The translations under genes were made by a program, and so were the position numbers. The notes under the pieces were generated by a model, which was not told where the DNA came from, did no database searches, and was given only the letters and a program-made list of their open reading frames with translations. Source: Bacteroidales bacterium (GTDB lineage: Bacteria > Bacteroidota > Bacteroidia > Bacteroidales > P3). From it: a stretch of 41,081 nucleotides of DNA. Of this stretch, positions 8,138 through 15,699 are shown piece after piece (the first letter of the stretch is position 1; each line of letters opens with the position of its first letter). Location: contig JAEENM010000108.1 in the NCBI GenBank assembly GCA_016283745.1, positions 1 to 41,081 of the forward strand, read 5' to 3'.

Positions 8138-9148
8138 TTAGAAATTGTATCCCAGTCTCAGCACCAGCATGTTCTGCGACAGCTTTTTGCCTATCTCGAA
8201 AAATTCTTCGGAATGTTCCTGCTCTTTCTGGTAGTTCAAATCGAAAGGATAGTTGCCATATTGTTCATGGTCGTAGAAAACATAATCCTTGTAGCCTGTG
8301 ATTTTTGAACGGCCAAGGAAATAATAGTGCAGTCCTACGGAATAGCGATCCTGCCACGTGGCTCCAATGCCCACCTGACAGGCAAAAGCCGGTTTCCAGT
8401 TGAAATGAATGGTTCCCTCTGTGGTGCTGTAAGTCTTCACCTGGTTATCGCCGTGGATGGTAAGGTCGTTCAAACGTGCCTCGTATTTGAATTCCTTGAT
8501 GTCGGAAATCTTGCGCACATTCACGCCAACCGCCGTCTCGCCCCACAGACTCCAGTCCTGGTTCAGTTTATAAACACCGTTCACACCTACCATAAGAGGT
8601 ATGTTTATGTAAAACAGCTGGTATGCGGGACTGAACTGTATAGTTATATCGTTGATGTCGGGACGCATATTGCGGTTGCTGAGGTAATCAACATGGTGAC
8701 TTACCATAGCCTGAAACAGATTGTCCTCGGCCACGGAGTGCACGCCGTTGTAGAAGAAGTCGAGGGTGGCTATGAAATTGTATTTGAAGAGGGTGAACAC
8801 TCTGCCCACCTTGCCGAGCCTTGTCAGCGGCATGGCGTCGTTGTTGCCAATCCTTATCCCCACTTCCTCGAACGGAAGGGTGGCTTTTACGCCGACGTTG
8901 AAACCCAGTTTGGCGGAGGCTTTCATACCCCCTTGGTCGGCAAGCACCCAGTTGTTGTTGATAAAGTCCACTCCCGAGCCGGCATTGGTGATGTTGGACT
9001 TGCCGAAAGTGCCTATGGGACAGGTGCCGCCGACGTATGCCGAATAGTTCAGCATCTGGAAAAACGAGCCTCCCTGCGAAAAACCGCACACCGACACCAA
9101 CACAAAGGCAGTGGTCAGCGCAATTCTTTTTAAAGCATTGTCAATCAT
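8138..9148 (-). CDS. outer-membrane beta-barrel protein
   Basis: This 336-residue protein has an N-terminal signal peptide ending about GFSQ. It continues with alternating amphipathic strands such as WSLWGETAVGVNV and YSVGLHYYFLGRS. It ends LRLGYNF, and a C-terminal aromatic residue is the usual sign for barrel insertion. No specific family is recognised. It lies 42 bases after glmS and 13 bases before the LolC-like permease, so it is probably co-transcribed with them. The role is unknown, with a porin-like or structural function most likely. Confidence 0.8.
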   Translation of the reverse strand: MIDNALKRIALTTAFVLVSVCGFSQGGSFFQMLNYSAYVGGTCPIGTFGKSNITNAGSGVDFINNNWVLADQGGMKASAKLGFNVGVKATLPFEEVGIRIGNNDAMPLTRLGKVGRVFTLFKYNFIATLDFFYNGVHSVAEDNLFQAMVSHHVDYLSNRNMRPDINDITIQFSPAYQLFYINIPLMVGVNGVYKLNQDWSLWGETAVGVNVRKISDIKEFKYEARLNDLTIHGDNQVKTYSTTEGTIHFNWKPAFACQVGIGATWQDRYSVGLHYYFLGRSKITGYKDYVFYDHEQYGNYPFDLNYQKEQEHSEEFFEIGKKLSQNMLVLRLGYNF

Positions 9149-9190
9149 TGTATTATCGAAAAAAGTTTTAATCTTTACCTTTTGAGATTC

Positions 9191-11035
9191 TTATTCCACG
9201 GTTACCGATTTGGCGAGGTTTCGCGGCTGGTCCACGTTGCGCCCTTTGGCGATGGCGATGTGGTACGAGAGCAGCTGCAACGGCACCACCGAAAGTATCG
9301 GCACGAAACATTCTTCGGTGTCGGGAATCTCCAGACAGAAGTCAGAAAGTTCCTTCACGGCAGTGTCGCCTTTGGTAACAATGGAGATAATCTTGCCCTT
9401 GCGCGCTTTCACCTCCTGGATGTTGCTCAGCACTTTCTCGTACATACCGCGTTTGGGAGCTATCACCACCACGGGCATCTCCTCGTCGATAAGGGCGATG
9501 GGACCGTGTTTCATCTCGGCGGCTGGGTAGCCTTCGGCGTGGATGTAGGAAATTTCCTTCAGTTTCAGAGCCCCTTCGAGGGCTACGGGGTAGTTGAAAC
9601 CACGTCCGAGGTAGATGAAGTTGCGGGCGTAGGTGAATATCTGCGCATACAGCTTGATACGCATATTCATCTGCAAAGTCTGGTTAATTTTGTCTGGAAT
9701 TTGTTGCAACTCTTCCACCAGCTCGGCAATGCGCTCCTTGCTGATGGTCTTTTTCTCCTCGGCTATGTTCATAGCTATCAGCGTAAGCGTGGTTACCTGT
9801 GCGGTAAACGCCTTGGTGGAGGCCACGCCAATTTCGGGACCCACATGCAGGTACGAGCCGGTGTCGGACGCACGGGCTATCGACGAGCCGACCACGTTGC
9901 AAATACCATAGACGAAAGCACCGTTGTCCTTTGCCAGCTTGATGGCGGCAAGAGTGTCGGCGGTCTCGCCGCTCTGCGAAATGGCTATCACAATGTCCTC
10001 CTTGGTGATTACGGGGTTACGATAGCGGAACTCCGACGAATATTCAACCTCCACCGGAATGCGGGTAAGCTCTTCGATGATGTATTTGCCTATCAGTCCG
10101 GCGTGCCACGAGGTACCGCAGGCGCAGATTATTATACGTTTGGCTTTTAGGAACTTATCGCGATGGTCGATGATGCCCGACAGACGTACGGTCTTGCTTT
10201 CCATATTCAGACGTCCGAGCATGCTTGTGCGCAGGGCTTCGGGCTGTTCGAAAATCTCCTTGAGCATAAAGTGCGGGAAATTAGCTTTCTCCAACTGACT
10301 GAGGTTCAATTCCAAAGTCTTGATGATGGGAGTCTGCGGCACGTTCGACAGGTTGGTGATGGAAATTTCGCCGTTGCGTTTCATCACGGCAATCTCCTCT
10401 TCTTCGAGGTAAATCACCTTGTTGGTGTATTCCACGATGGGAGTGGCGTCGGAGCCGATAAGGAATTCCTTGTCGCCCACACCTATTATCAGCGGGCTGC
10501 CTTTGCGGGCAGCTATCAGCTGGTTAGGGTTGGTCTTGTCGATGATAGCGATGGCGTAGGCGCCTATCACGTTTTTCAGCGCCAGCTGCACGGCCTCGTA
10601 GATGCTGGTGTTGTGGGACATCTGCATATATTCTATCAGCTGTATCAGCACCTCGGTGTCGGTGTCGCTGCTAAAGGTGTAGCCTTTGGAGATAAGTTCC
10701 TCTTTCAGCACCTTGTAGTTCTCGATAATGCCGTTGTGTATCAGCGCCAGCCTACCCGACTGCGAGTAATGCGGGTGTGCGTTCTGCGAGTTGGGTTCGC
10801 CGTGGGTGGCCCAACGGGTGTGGGCTATGCCTATGGTGCCGCTCACGTCCTTGTCGGCCACATAGTTCTCCAAATCCTCTACCTTGCCTTTGGTTTTGTA
10901 AACCGAAAGGTCTAATTCCTTGTTAATCAAAGCTATTCCGGCACTGTCGTAGCCTCTGTACTCCAGTCGGTGCAAGCCTTTTATCAAAATAGGGTATGCT
11001 TCTCTGCTACCCAAATATCCTACTATTCCGCACAT
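9191..11035 (-). CDS. glmS: glutamine-fructose-6-phosphate aminotransferase (isomerizing)
   Basis: This 614-residue protein is the normal GlmS length. It makes glucosamine-6-phosphate from fructose-6-phosphate and glutamine, the entry to peptidoglycan and LPS amino sugars. The N-terminus MCGIVGYLGS exposes the nucleophile Cys2 of the class II glutaminase domain (to about 230), with HTRWATHG and a GIIENY segment. Two SIS sugar-isomerase domains follow, seen at CACGTSWHAG, ISQSGETADT and ALKLKEISYIHAEGY. The C-terminus LAKSVTVE carries the conserved catalytic lysine. It begins 8 bases after the porW stop, so the two are tightly linked. I saw no glmS riboswitch, and none is expected in this phylum. 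Confidence 0.97.
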   Translation of the reverse strand: MCGIVGYLGSREAYPILIKGLHRLEYRGYDSAGIALINKELDLSVYKTKGKVEDLENYVADKDVSGTIGIAHTRWATHGEPNSQNAHPHYSQSGRLALIHNGIIENYKVLKEELISKGYTFSSDTDTEVLIQLIEYMQMSHNTSIYEAVQLALKNVIGAYAIAIIDKTNPNQLIAARKGSPLIIGVGDKEFLIGSDATPIVEYTNKVIYLEEEEIAVMKRNGEISITNLSNVPQTPIIKTLELNLSQLEKANFPHFMLKEIFEQPEALRTSMLGRLNMESKTVRLSGIIDHRDKFLKAKRIIICACGTSWHAGLIGKYIIEELTRIPVEVEYSSEFRYRNPVITKEDIVIAISQSGETADTLAAIKLAKDNGAFVYGICNVVGSSIARASDTGSYLHVGPEIGVASTKAFTAQVTTLTLIAMNIAEEKKTISKERIAELVEELQQIPDKINQTLQMNMRIKLYAQIFTYARNFIYLGRGFNYPVALEGALKLKEISYIHAEGYPAAEMKHGPIALIDEEMPVVVIAPKRGMYEKVLSNIQEVKARKGKIISIVTKGDTAVKELSDFCLEIPDTEECFVPILSVVPLQLLSYHIAIAKGRNVDQPRNLAKSVTVE

Positions 11036-11043
11036 AATAAAAT

Positions 11044-13803
11044 TTATTTGTCTTTATAATATTTCTTGAAAAATTTCTCGTATATCGGTGTGTTTTTCTG
11101 GTTATAAAAAGTCTGGTAGTTCTGTATCGAAATCGCAAACACCTTGTAATCGGCCTTGTCAAATTTCGAAAGCGCTCCACCGTCTTTGGTGATGAAAGCG
11201 TAGTATTCCATGGCCTCTTTCATATTCGCGAAACGGTTCACGGTAAGGAGCTGCTGCGTTTCGTTGAACAACAAAGTATTGGTTCTCAAACCCTTGATTC
11301 CAAAGAATTCCATATTGAAATCCGAAACGGTGTATTGCATTTCGGTTGCCTTGATTTTTCTGTCATCGAGAAGGATTATGACGTAGTGCTGCATATCCTC
11401 ACGCAAACGGTACATTTGCGCTTCGGGCGGCAGTTCGTCGTCCTCGTCGGCAGCTTGCGGCTGCGGCTGTTTGTTGGCAGGGTTGTTTTTCGATGCGTCG
11501 GGGGGCGGGGTCTGGAGTGTTACGGCCGCCACGGTAGAAGTGTCGGCGACGGGTTTCTTGAGTTCGCTCACCTTGTAGATATTGCCTTTCTTCAGCAGGG
11601 CTATCTGCTCTTTGGCGGTGGGCACTATGTCACTTTTCGGATGTTTGGCCACGATTTCCTCGAGCATTGCTATTGCCTCGGTGGTCTCTCCCAGCTTGGC
11701 GTGCGACAAGGCTTCCCAGAATTTGAACTTGGGAGTAAGTTTCTCGTCCTTGTACAGCGTTACCGCCGACGAAGCTTTGGTGATAACGTCGTTATAGCGG
11801 CGACGGTTGTACAGGTTATAGATGTCGGCATATTCTTTTTCCGACATCTTGGCACGTTTGGCAATTTCAAGATAATAGTCCTCGTCCTGGATGAGGTTGG
11901 CGTAGTCGCTGTCGGGGAAACCGCGTAGAATCATGTTTTTGTAGTAGTTGGCGCTCGGCGTGTTGCCCTGTTTGTCGTACAGCTTGTAGAGCTGGTAGAA
12001 AGCCGGCAGCACGTTGTCCGATTCGGGAAACTCCTTGGCTATCCGCAAAAAGCACTCCAAAGCTTTGTCGTAGTTTTTGATGCCGTCGTTGTAGATGAAA
12101 CCAGCGATGAGCAGGCTGCTTGCGGTGTTTTTGTTCATAGTGTCACGTTCGGCCTGTGTCTTGGGCAGGTCTTTCAGGTAATATTCGCGGCTAAATTTGT
12201 CATCCTTAGCGTTAATCACCTTGGTGGTGGAATTGCTCTTGGTGGTGTCGTTCATCGCAACCTGTCCGCCGGAGTTGCTCTGGGCGTCTGTACCGAACGA
12301 CATGGAGTTTTTCTTCGAAAGAAACCAAAAGTCCTCCAAAGCCCTTGCCCCCCAGTTTTTGAGGAAGCTCTCCTTGCCGCGCTGCATTGTGGATGAGTTG
12401 TAGAAATACCAGTCGCCCTTGAGCATGTTGTTCTGTTGCGACGAATTGGCTTTAATCGCCGCTATCAGCTCGGCCTCAATACGTTCCTGTTCTTTCTTCT
12501 TGGCCTCGGCAATGAGTTTTTTGATGTATTTCTCGCGGTCGAGGGAGTCCATGTCAGCCATACGAATAAGGCTATCATTGCGTTCTATCAGACGTGTATG
12601 TTTGACAAGCGAGGTGAGTATCTTGTGCCGTTCTTTTATCTTGTTTGCAAATGGATAGTCGGCTGGCATTATCGACACTGCGGTGTCGTAGTATTTCTGC
12701 GATTCGTCGTAATTCTGTATTTCCTCGTAAAGCACTTTGCCGAGTTTCACAGCCGATTTGGTCTTCTGCGATTTGTTGGTGCTCACCTCCACCGACATCC
12801 GGTAGTTATCGCAGGCCTTTTTCATATCCTTGGCGTTGAGGTACATCTCGCCTTTGGCATAGTAAATCTGGTCGCGGTACTCGTAGTTTTTCTTCTCTTT
12901 CAGCATCTTGTCGAGCATCTTGAGGATGCTCTTGTAATCGCCCTTTTCCTTGTCGTAGCAGGCTGCGATGTTCATCTGTGCGTTGAACTCCATCACGTAG
13001 GCGGGACGCTTTTTCAGACACATTTTGTAATATTTCGTGGCCGTTGCTGTCTTGCCGAGATTGTGATATACCTGAGCCATAATGAAATAGAGGCGCGCCT
13101 TGAAAGTCCTGTCGCGGGTGTTTTCCACCGACAATCGCAGGTTGTCGATGGCTTTTTTGTATTTCTCCTGTGCTAGCGACAGCTCAGCGAGGGCGGGATA
13201 CAGCAGCGGCGCCGTCTCTTTGGCCACCTTACCGGTGTTGAGGTCGGCGTCCATCTGGTCAAGGATCATCTCGGCCTCGCCGTATTGTCCCTCCTTGGCC
13301 ATACAGCGGGCGTAGAGCACCTTGGCCTCGTCGGCGAGCACGGTGCCGTTGTAGCTGCCCATTATAAAACGGCAGGTGGATGCGGCGGTTAGGTACTCCT
13401 GTTTGTAGAAATAGGCGTAGGCGGTTAGCAGGTAGCAGCGTTTCACGTACTCAATCTGCTCTTTGCCGTGCGAAGTCATGCTGTGTTTCTGCACGCCCTT
13501 GGTGCCTTTCTCGATGGCGCGGTCGAGCTTGGGGGCCACGGTCAAGGCCTCCTGCTTGTCGCCGAGACGGTAAACGGGAAGGATTTTAGTGTAGTCGTCG
13601 GCAACCTTGTCGTTGAGTTCGGCGATGGCCTCCTTCAGACTCTCGTTGCCGTTCCACCAAACGTTATAGTGTGCAGTGGTATTGTGGAATTTCTTGTTAA
13701 GATAGGTGTCTTTCTCGGTGGAACACGAAAAAAGCATCACTGCCGATACAATCAGCATCAAGCCTGATGGCAAAAGTCCGTGTCGCATTCCGAGTGTTTT
13801 CAA
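11044..13803 (-). CDS. porW: type IX secretion system lipoprotein PorW/SprE
   Basis: This 919-residue lipoprotein (lipobox MLFSC, Cys27) is slightly longer than the roughly 870-residue SprE. It is built mostly of tetratricopeptide-type helical repeats, for example AYAYFYKQEYLTAASTCRF and AKGEMYLNAKDMKKACDNYR. The segment GDWYFYNSSTMQRGKESF followed by LKNWGARALED is characteristic of the PorW/SprE family. A Gln/Pro/Asp-rich linker precedes a C-terminal domain of about 120 residues. PorW is an outer-membrane lipoprotein required for T9SS function and reported to link the motor complex with the translocon. It sits between ychF (75 bases) and glmS (8 bases), away from the other T9SS genes at 27-37 kb. 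Confidence 0.92.
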   Translation of the reverse strand: MKTLGMRHGLLPSGLMLIVSAVMLFSCSTEKDTYLNKKFHNTTAHYNVWWNGNESLKEAIAELNDKVADDYTKILPVYRLGDKQEALTVAPKLDRAIEKGTKGVQKHSMTSHGKEQIEYVKRCYLLTAYAYFYKQEYLTAASTCRFIMGSYNGTVLADEAKVLYARCMAKEGQYGEAEMILDQMDADLNTGKVAKETAPLLYPALAELSLAQEKYKKAIDNLRLSVENTRDRTFKARLYFIMAQVYHNLGKTATATKYYKMCLKKRPAYVMEFNAQMNIAACYDKEKGDYKSILKMLDKMLKEKKNYEYRDQIYYAKGEMYLNAKDMKKACDNYRMSVEVSTNKSQKTKSAVKLGKVLYEEIQNYDESQKYYDTAVSIMPADYPFANKIKERHKILTSLVKHTRLIERNDSLIRMADMDSLDREKYIKKLIAEAKKKEQERIEAELIAAIKANSSQQNNMLKGDWYFYNSSTMQRGKESFLKNWGARALEDFWFLSKKNSMSFGTDAQSNSGGQVAMNDTTKSNSTTKVINAKDDKFSREYYLKDLPKTQAERDTMNKNTASSLLIAGFIYNDGIKNYDKALECFLRIAKEFPESDNVLPAFYQLYKLYDKQGNTPSANYYKNMILRGFPDSDYANLIQDEDYYLEIAKRAKMSEKEYADIYNLYNRRRYNDVITKASSAVTLYKDEKLTPKFKFWEALSHAKLGETTEAIAMLEEIVAKHPKSDIVPTAKEQIALLKKGNIYKVSELKKPVADTSTVAAVTLQTPPPDASKNNPANKQPQPQAADEDDELPPEAQMYRLREDMQHYVIILLDDRKIKATEMQYTVSDFNMEFFGIKGLRTNTLLFNETQQLLTVNRFANMKEAMEYYAFITKDGGALSKFDKADYKVFAISIQNYQTFYNQKNTPIYEKFFKKYYKDK

Positions 13804-13878
13804 CTGTAGTTCTTATGAGTGTAATTATTAATAACTCGTTTTTCCGTTTTTTATTGCGATTATCTCATTTTTTGGAGG

Positions 13879-14979
13879 TTAAACGTTGAAACGGAAGTGC
13901 ATGATGTCGCCGTCCTGCACCACGTAGTCCTTGCCTTCGACGGCTATTTTGCCCAGCTCGCGGCATTTGGCCTCGGAGCCGAGAGTAACGTAGTCGTCGT
14001 ATTTTATCACTTCAGCGCGGATAAAACCTTTCTCGAAGTCGCTGTGAATGATGCCTGCCGTCTGCGGGGCTTTCATGCCTTTGCGGAATGTCCACGCGCG
14101 CACCTCCTTGGGACCGGCGGTGAGGAATGTCTGCAGGTTGAGCAGCTTGTACGCCGCTTTTATCAGGCGGTTCACGCCCGATTCCTTCAGTCCGAGGTCC
14201 TCGAGAAACATCTGTTTTTCCTCGTAAGAGTCCAGTTCGGCAATGTCGGCCTCGATGCCCGCACCAATCACAAGCACCTCGGCGTTTTCGTCCTTCACGG
14301 CCTCTTTCACCGCTTCGACGTAGGCGTTGCCGTTCACCACCGATTTCTCGTCGACGTTACAAACGTAAAGTATCGGCTTGGCTGTGAGCAACATAAGGTC
14401 TTTGGCTGCTTCGGCCTGGGTTTCATCGAGTTCCACGGTGCGTGCCGAGCGGCCTTGCAGCAGGGCGTCGCGGTAAAGGGTCATCACCTCCACAAGCTTT
14501 TTCGACTTGGCGTCGCCGCCGGTCTTGGCTTTCTTCTCCTCTTTGGCAAAACGGTTTTCGATGGTCTCAAGGTCCTTCAGCTGCAGCTCCACGTCGATGG
14601 TCTCCTTGTCTCGAACGGGGTCCACGGTGCCGTCAACGTGGGTTATGTTGTCGTCGTCGAAACAACGCAGCACGTGGATAATGGCGTCAGTCTCACGGAT
14701 GTTCGACAGGAATTTGTTGCCCAATCCCTCGCCCTTGCTGGCGCCACGCACAAGTCCCGCTATGTCCACTATCTCGACTGTGGCAGGTACTATGCTCTGC
14801 GGATTGACCAGCTCCACGAGTTTATTCACACGCTCGTCGGGCACCGTTATCACACCCACATTCGGTTCGATAGTACAGAACGGAAAATTCGCCGACTGAG
14901 CCTTGGCGTTACTCAAACAATTGAACAATGTGGACTTGCCGACATTGGGCAAACCCACTATACCACATTGTAATCCCAT
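13879..14979 (-). CDS. ychF: redox-regulated ribosome-associated ATPase YchF/OLA1
   Basis: This 366-residue Obg-family P-loop protein has the standard YchF length. It shows the Walker A motif GLPNVGKST (8-16), the DIAGLVRGAS switch, and NVDE in place of the NKxD motif of GTPases, which is why the family prefers ATP. A coiled-coil insert is followed by the C-terminal TGS domain ending GDIMHFRFNV. It binds ribosomes and influences stress responses. It is the first gene of the probable six-gene minus-strand operon and has a -7 promoter element at 15026-15033. Confidence 0.97.
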   Translation of the reverse strand: MGLQCGIVGLPNVGKSTLFNCLSNAKAQSANFPFCTIEPNVGVITVPDERVNKLVELVNPQSIVPATVEIVDIAGLVRGASKGEGLGNKFLSNIRETDAIIHVLRCFDDDNITHVDGTVDPVRDKETIDVELQLKDLETIENRFAKEEKKAKTGGDAKSKKLVEVMTLYRDALLQGRSARTVELDETQAEAAKDLMLLTAKPILYVCNVDEKSVVNGNAYVEAVKEAVKDENAEVLVIGAGIEADIAELDSYEEKQMFLEDLGLKESGVNRLIKAAYKLLNLQTFLTAGPKEVRAWTFRKGMKAPQTAGIIHSDFEKGFIRAEVIKYDDYVTLGSEAKCRELGKIAVEGKDYVVQDGDIMHFRFNV

Positions 14980-15025
14980 AATTTACAACAATATATATAT
15001 TAATTTCTCCTTATTATAATAATTG

Positions 15026-15033
15026 CAAATATA
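15026..15033 (-). promoter_or_regulatory. -7 promoter element for the ychF-porW-glmS operon
   Basis: The minus strand reads TATATTTG followed by C, about 47 bases before the ychF ATG. No clear TTTG is at the expected -33 distance. It is the only promoter-like element found ahead of the six genes. Confidence 0.55.
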
Positions 15034-15209
15034 CGACTTTTTTCCGAAAAAAAGGTGTTTTTGAACCACTTTTTAAGCTTACGGGAAATAATGAATATAA
15101 TTGAATGGGAAAAAACAGGTAAAAAGACTTTACGTAGTTTTTTTTTATTACCATAAACCACTATCACACAACCCATTCACAAAAATGAATAAAAAAAAAG
15201 CAAAAAAAG

Positions 15210-15240
15210 TTTGTCATATAAAAAAAAAGTTGTAACTTTG
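15210..15240 (+). promoter_or_regulatory. strong promoter of the 56-residue peptide gene
   Basis: TTTG (15210-15213) and TAACTTTG (15233-15240) lie 19 bases apart, the best spacing in the window, in an A-rich context. The predicted start near 15247 gives a leader of about 144 bases. Confidence 0.75.
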
Positions 15241-15390
15241 CATCCTGTTGAACGAAGGAAAAAAAAGAAATTTATTTGTGCAATCAACAGTTTAACAAGC
15301 ACTTAAATAATTTTCATAATTTCAACATAGTTCAGCAAAAAAGACAAAAAAGTAAATAGAACAATAACAATTTAGCTCATTTTAAAGGAA

Positions 15391-15561
15391 ATGAAAAAAC
15401 AATATTCAAAAGCCACAGTTGAAGTAATCGAGTTCCGTGCCGAAAAAGGCTTTGCAGCATCTGCATCCACACAAAACTATACTTCTGGCGGTACTATCGG
15501 TTGGGATCCAAGCAGTAGCGATAACAATAACGAGGGTGGATTTAGCGGTTGGACTTTCTAA
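15391..15561 (+). CDS. small 56-residue peptide of unknown function
   Basis: The ORF runs ATG 15391 to TAA 15561. The product begins MKKQYSKATVEVIEFRAEKG, continues FAASASTQN, and ends in a Gly/Ser/Asn-rich tail finishing NNNEGGFSGWTF. It has no membrane segment or cysteine. Evidence that it is real: a full promoter with ideal spacing upstream, a terminator 42 bases downstream, and a start of the type KKxYxxxxVEV. To my recollection that start recurs in many short hypothetical proteins of gut Bacteroidales. A leader-peptide-like half followed by a Gly-rich half could suggest a processed peptide, but no modification enzyme, protease or transporter is adjacent. The function is not known. Confidence 0.75.
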   Translation: MKKQYSKATVEVIEFRAEKGFAASASTQNYTSGGTIGWDPSSSDNNNEGGFSGWTF

Positions 15562-15604
15562 ATTCTATTGCCTAGAAGTTTACCATAAAACATATAAAAT
15601 ACAA

Positions 15605-15643
15605 ACACTCAGAAAGTTATATTTTCTGAGGTGTTTTTTTTTT
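15605..15643 (+). terminator. terminator after the small peptide gene
   Basis: ACACTCAGAAA (15605-15615) pairs with TTTCTGAGGTGT (15623-15634) with one bulged G, followed by a T-run to 15643. It separates the peptide transcript from the helicase gene. Confidence 0.85.
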
Positions 15644-15699
15644 GCATAAATCACTGAATTAATAAACATTAGATAATCCTCATATAACATTAAATATCA

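Larger units (their letters stand above)
14980..15390. other. divergent promoter region between ychF and the small peptide gene
   Basis: This 411-base, very AT-rich region contains a minus-strand -7 element (15026-15033), a complete plus-strand promoter (15210-15240) and a leader of about 144 bases before the ATG at 15391. No RNA gene was recognised. Confidence 0.65.

Noticed and set aside
7045..8301. 418-residue open frame on the plus strand opposite the permease gene
   Set aside because: It gives a His- and Val-rich low-quality sequence antisense to a clear ABC permease and overlaps the outer-membrane protein gene end. No domain is visible.
10980..11043. glmS riboswitch/ribozyme
   Set aside because: Only 8 bases separate porW and glmS, leaving no room for the ribozyme.
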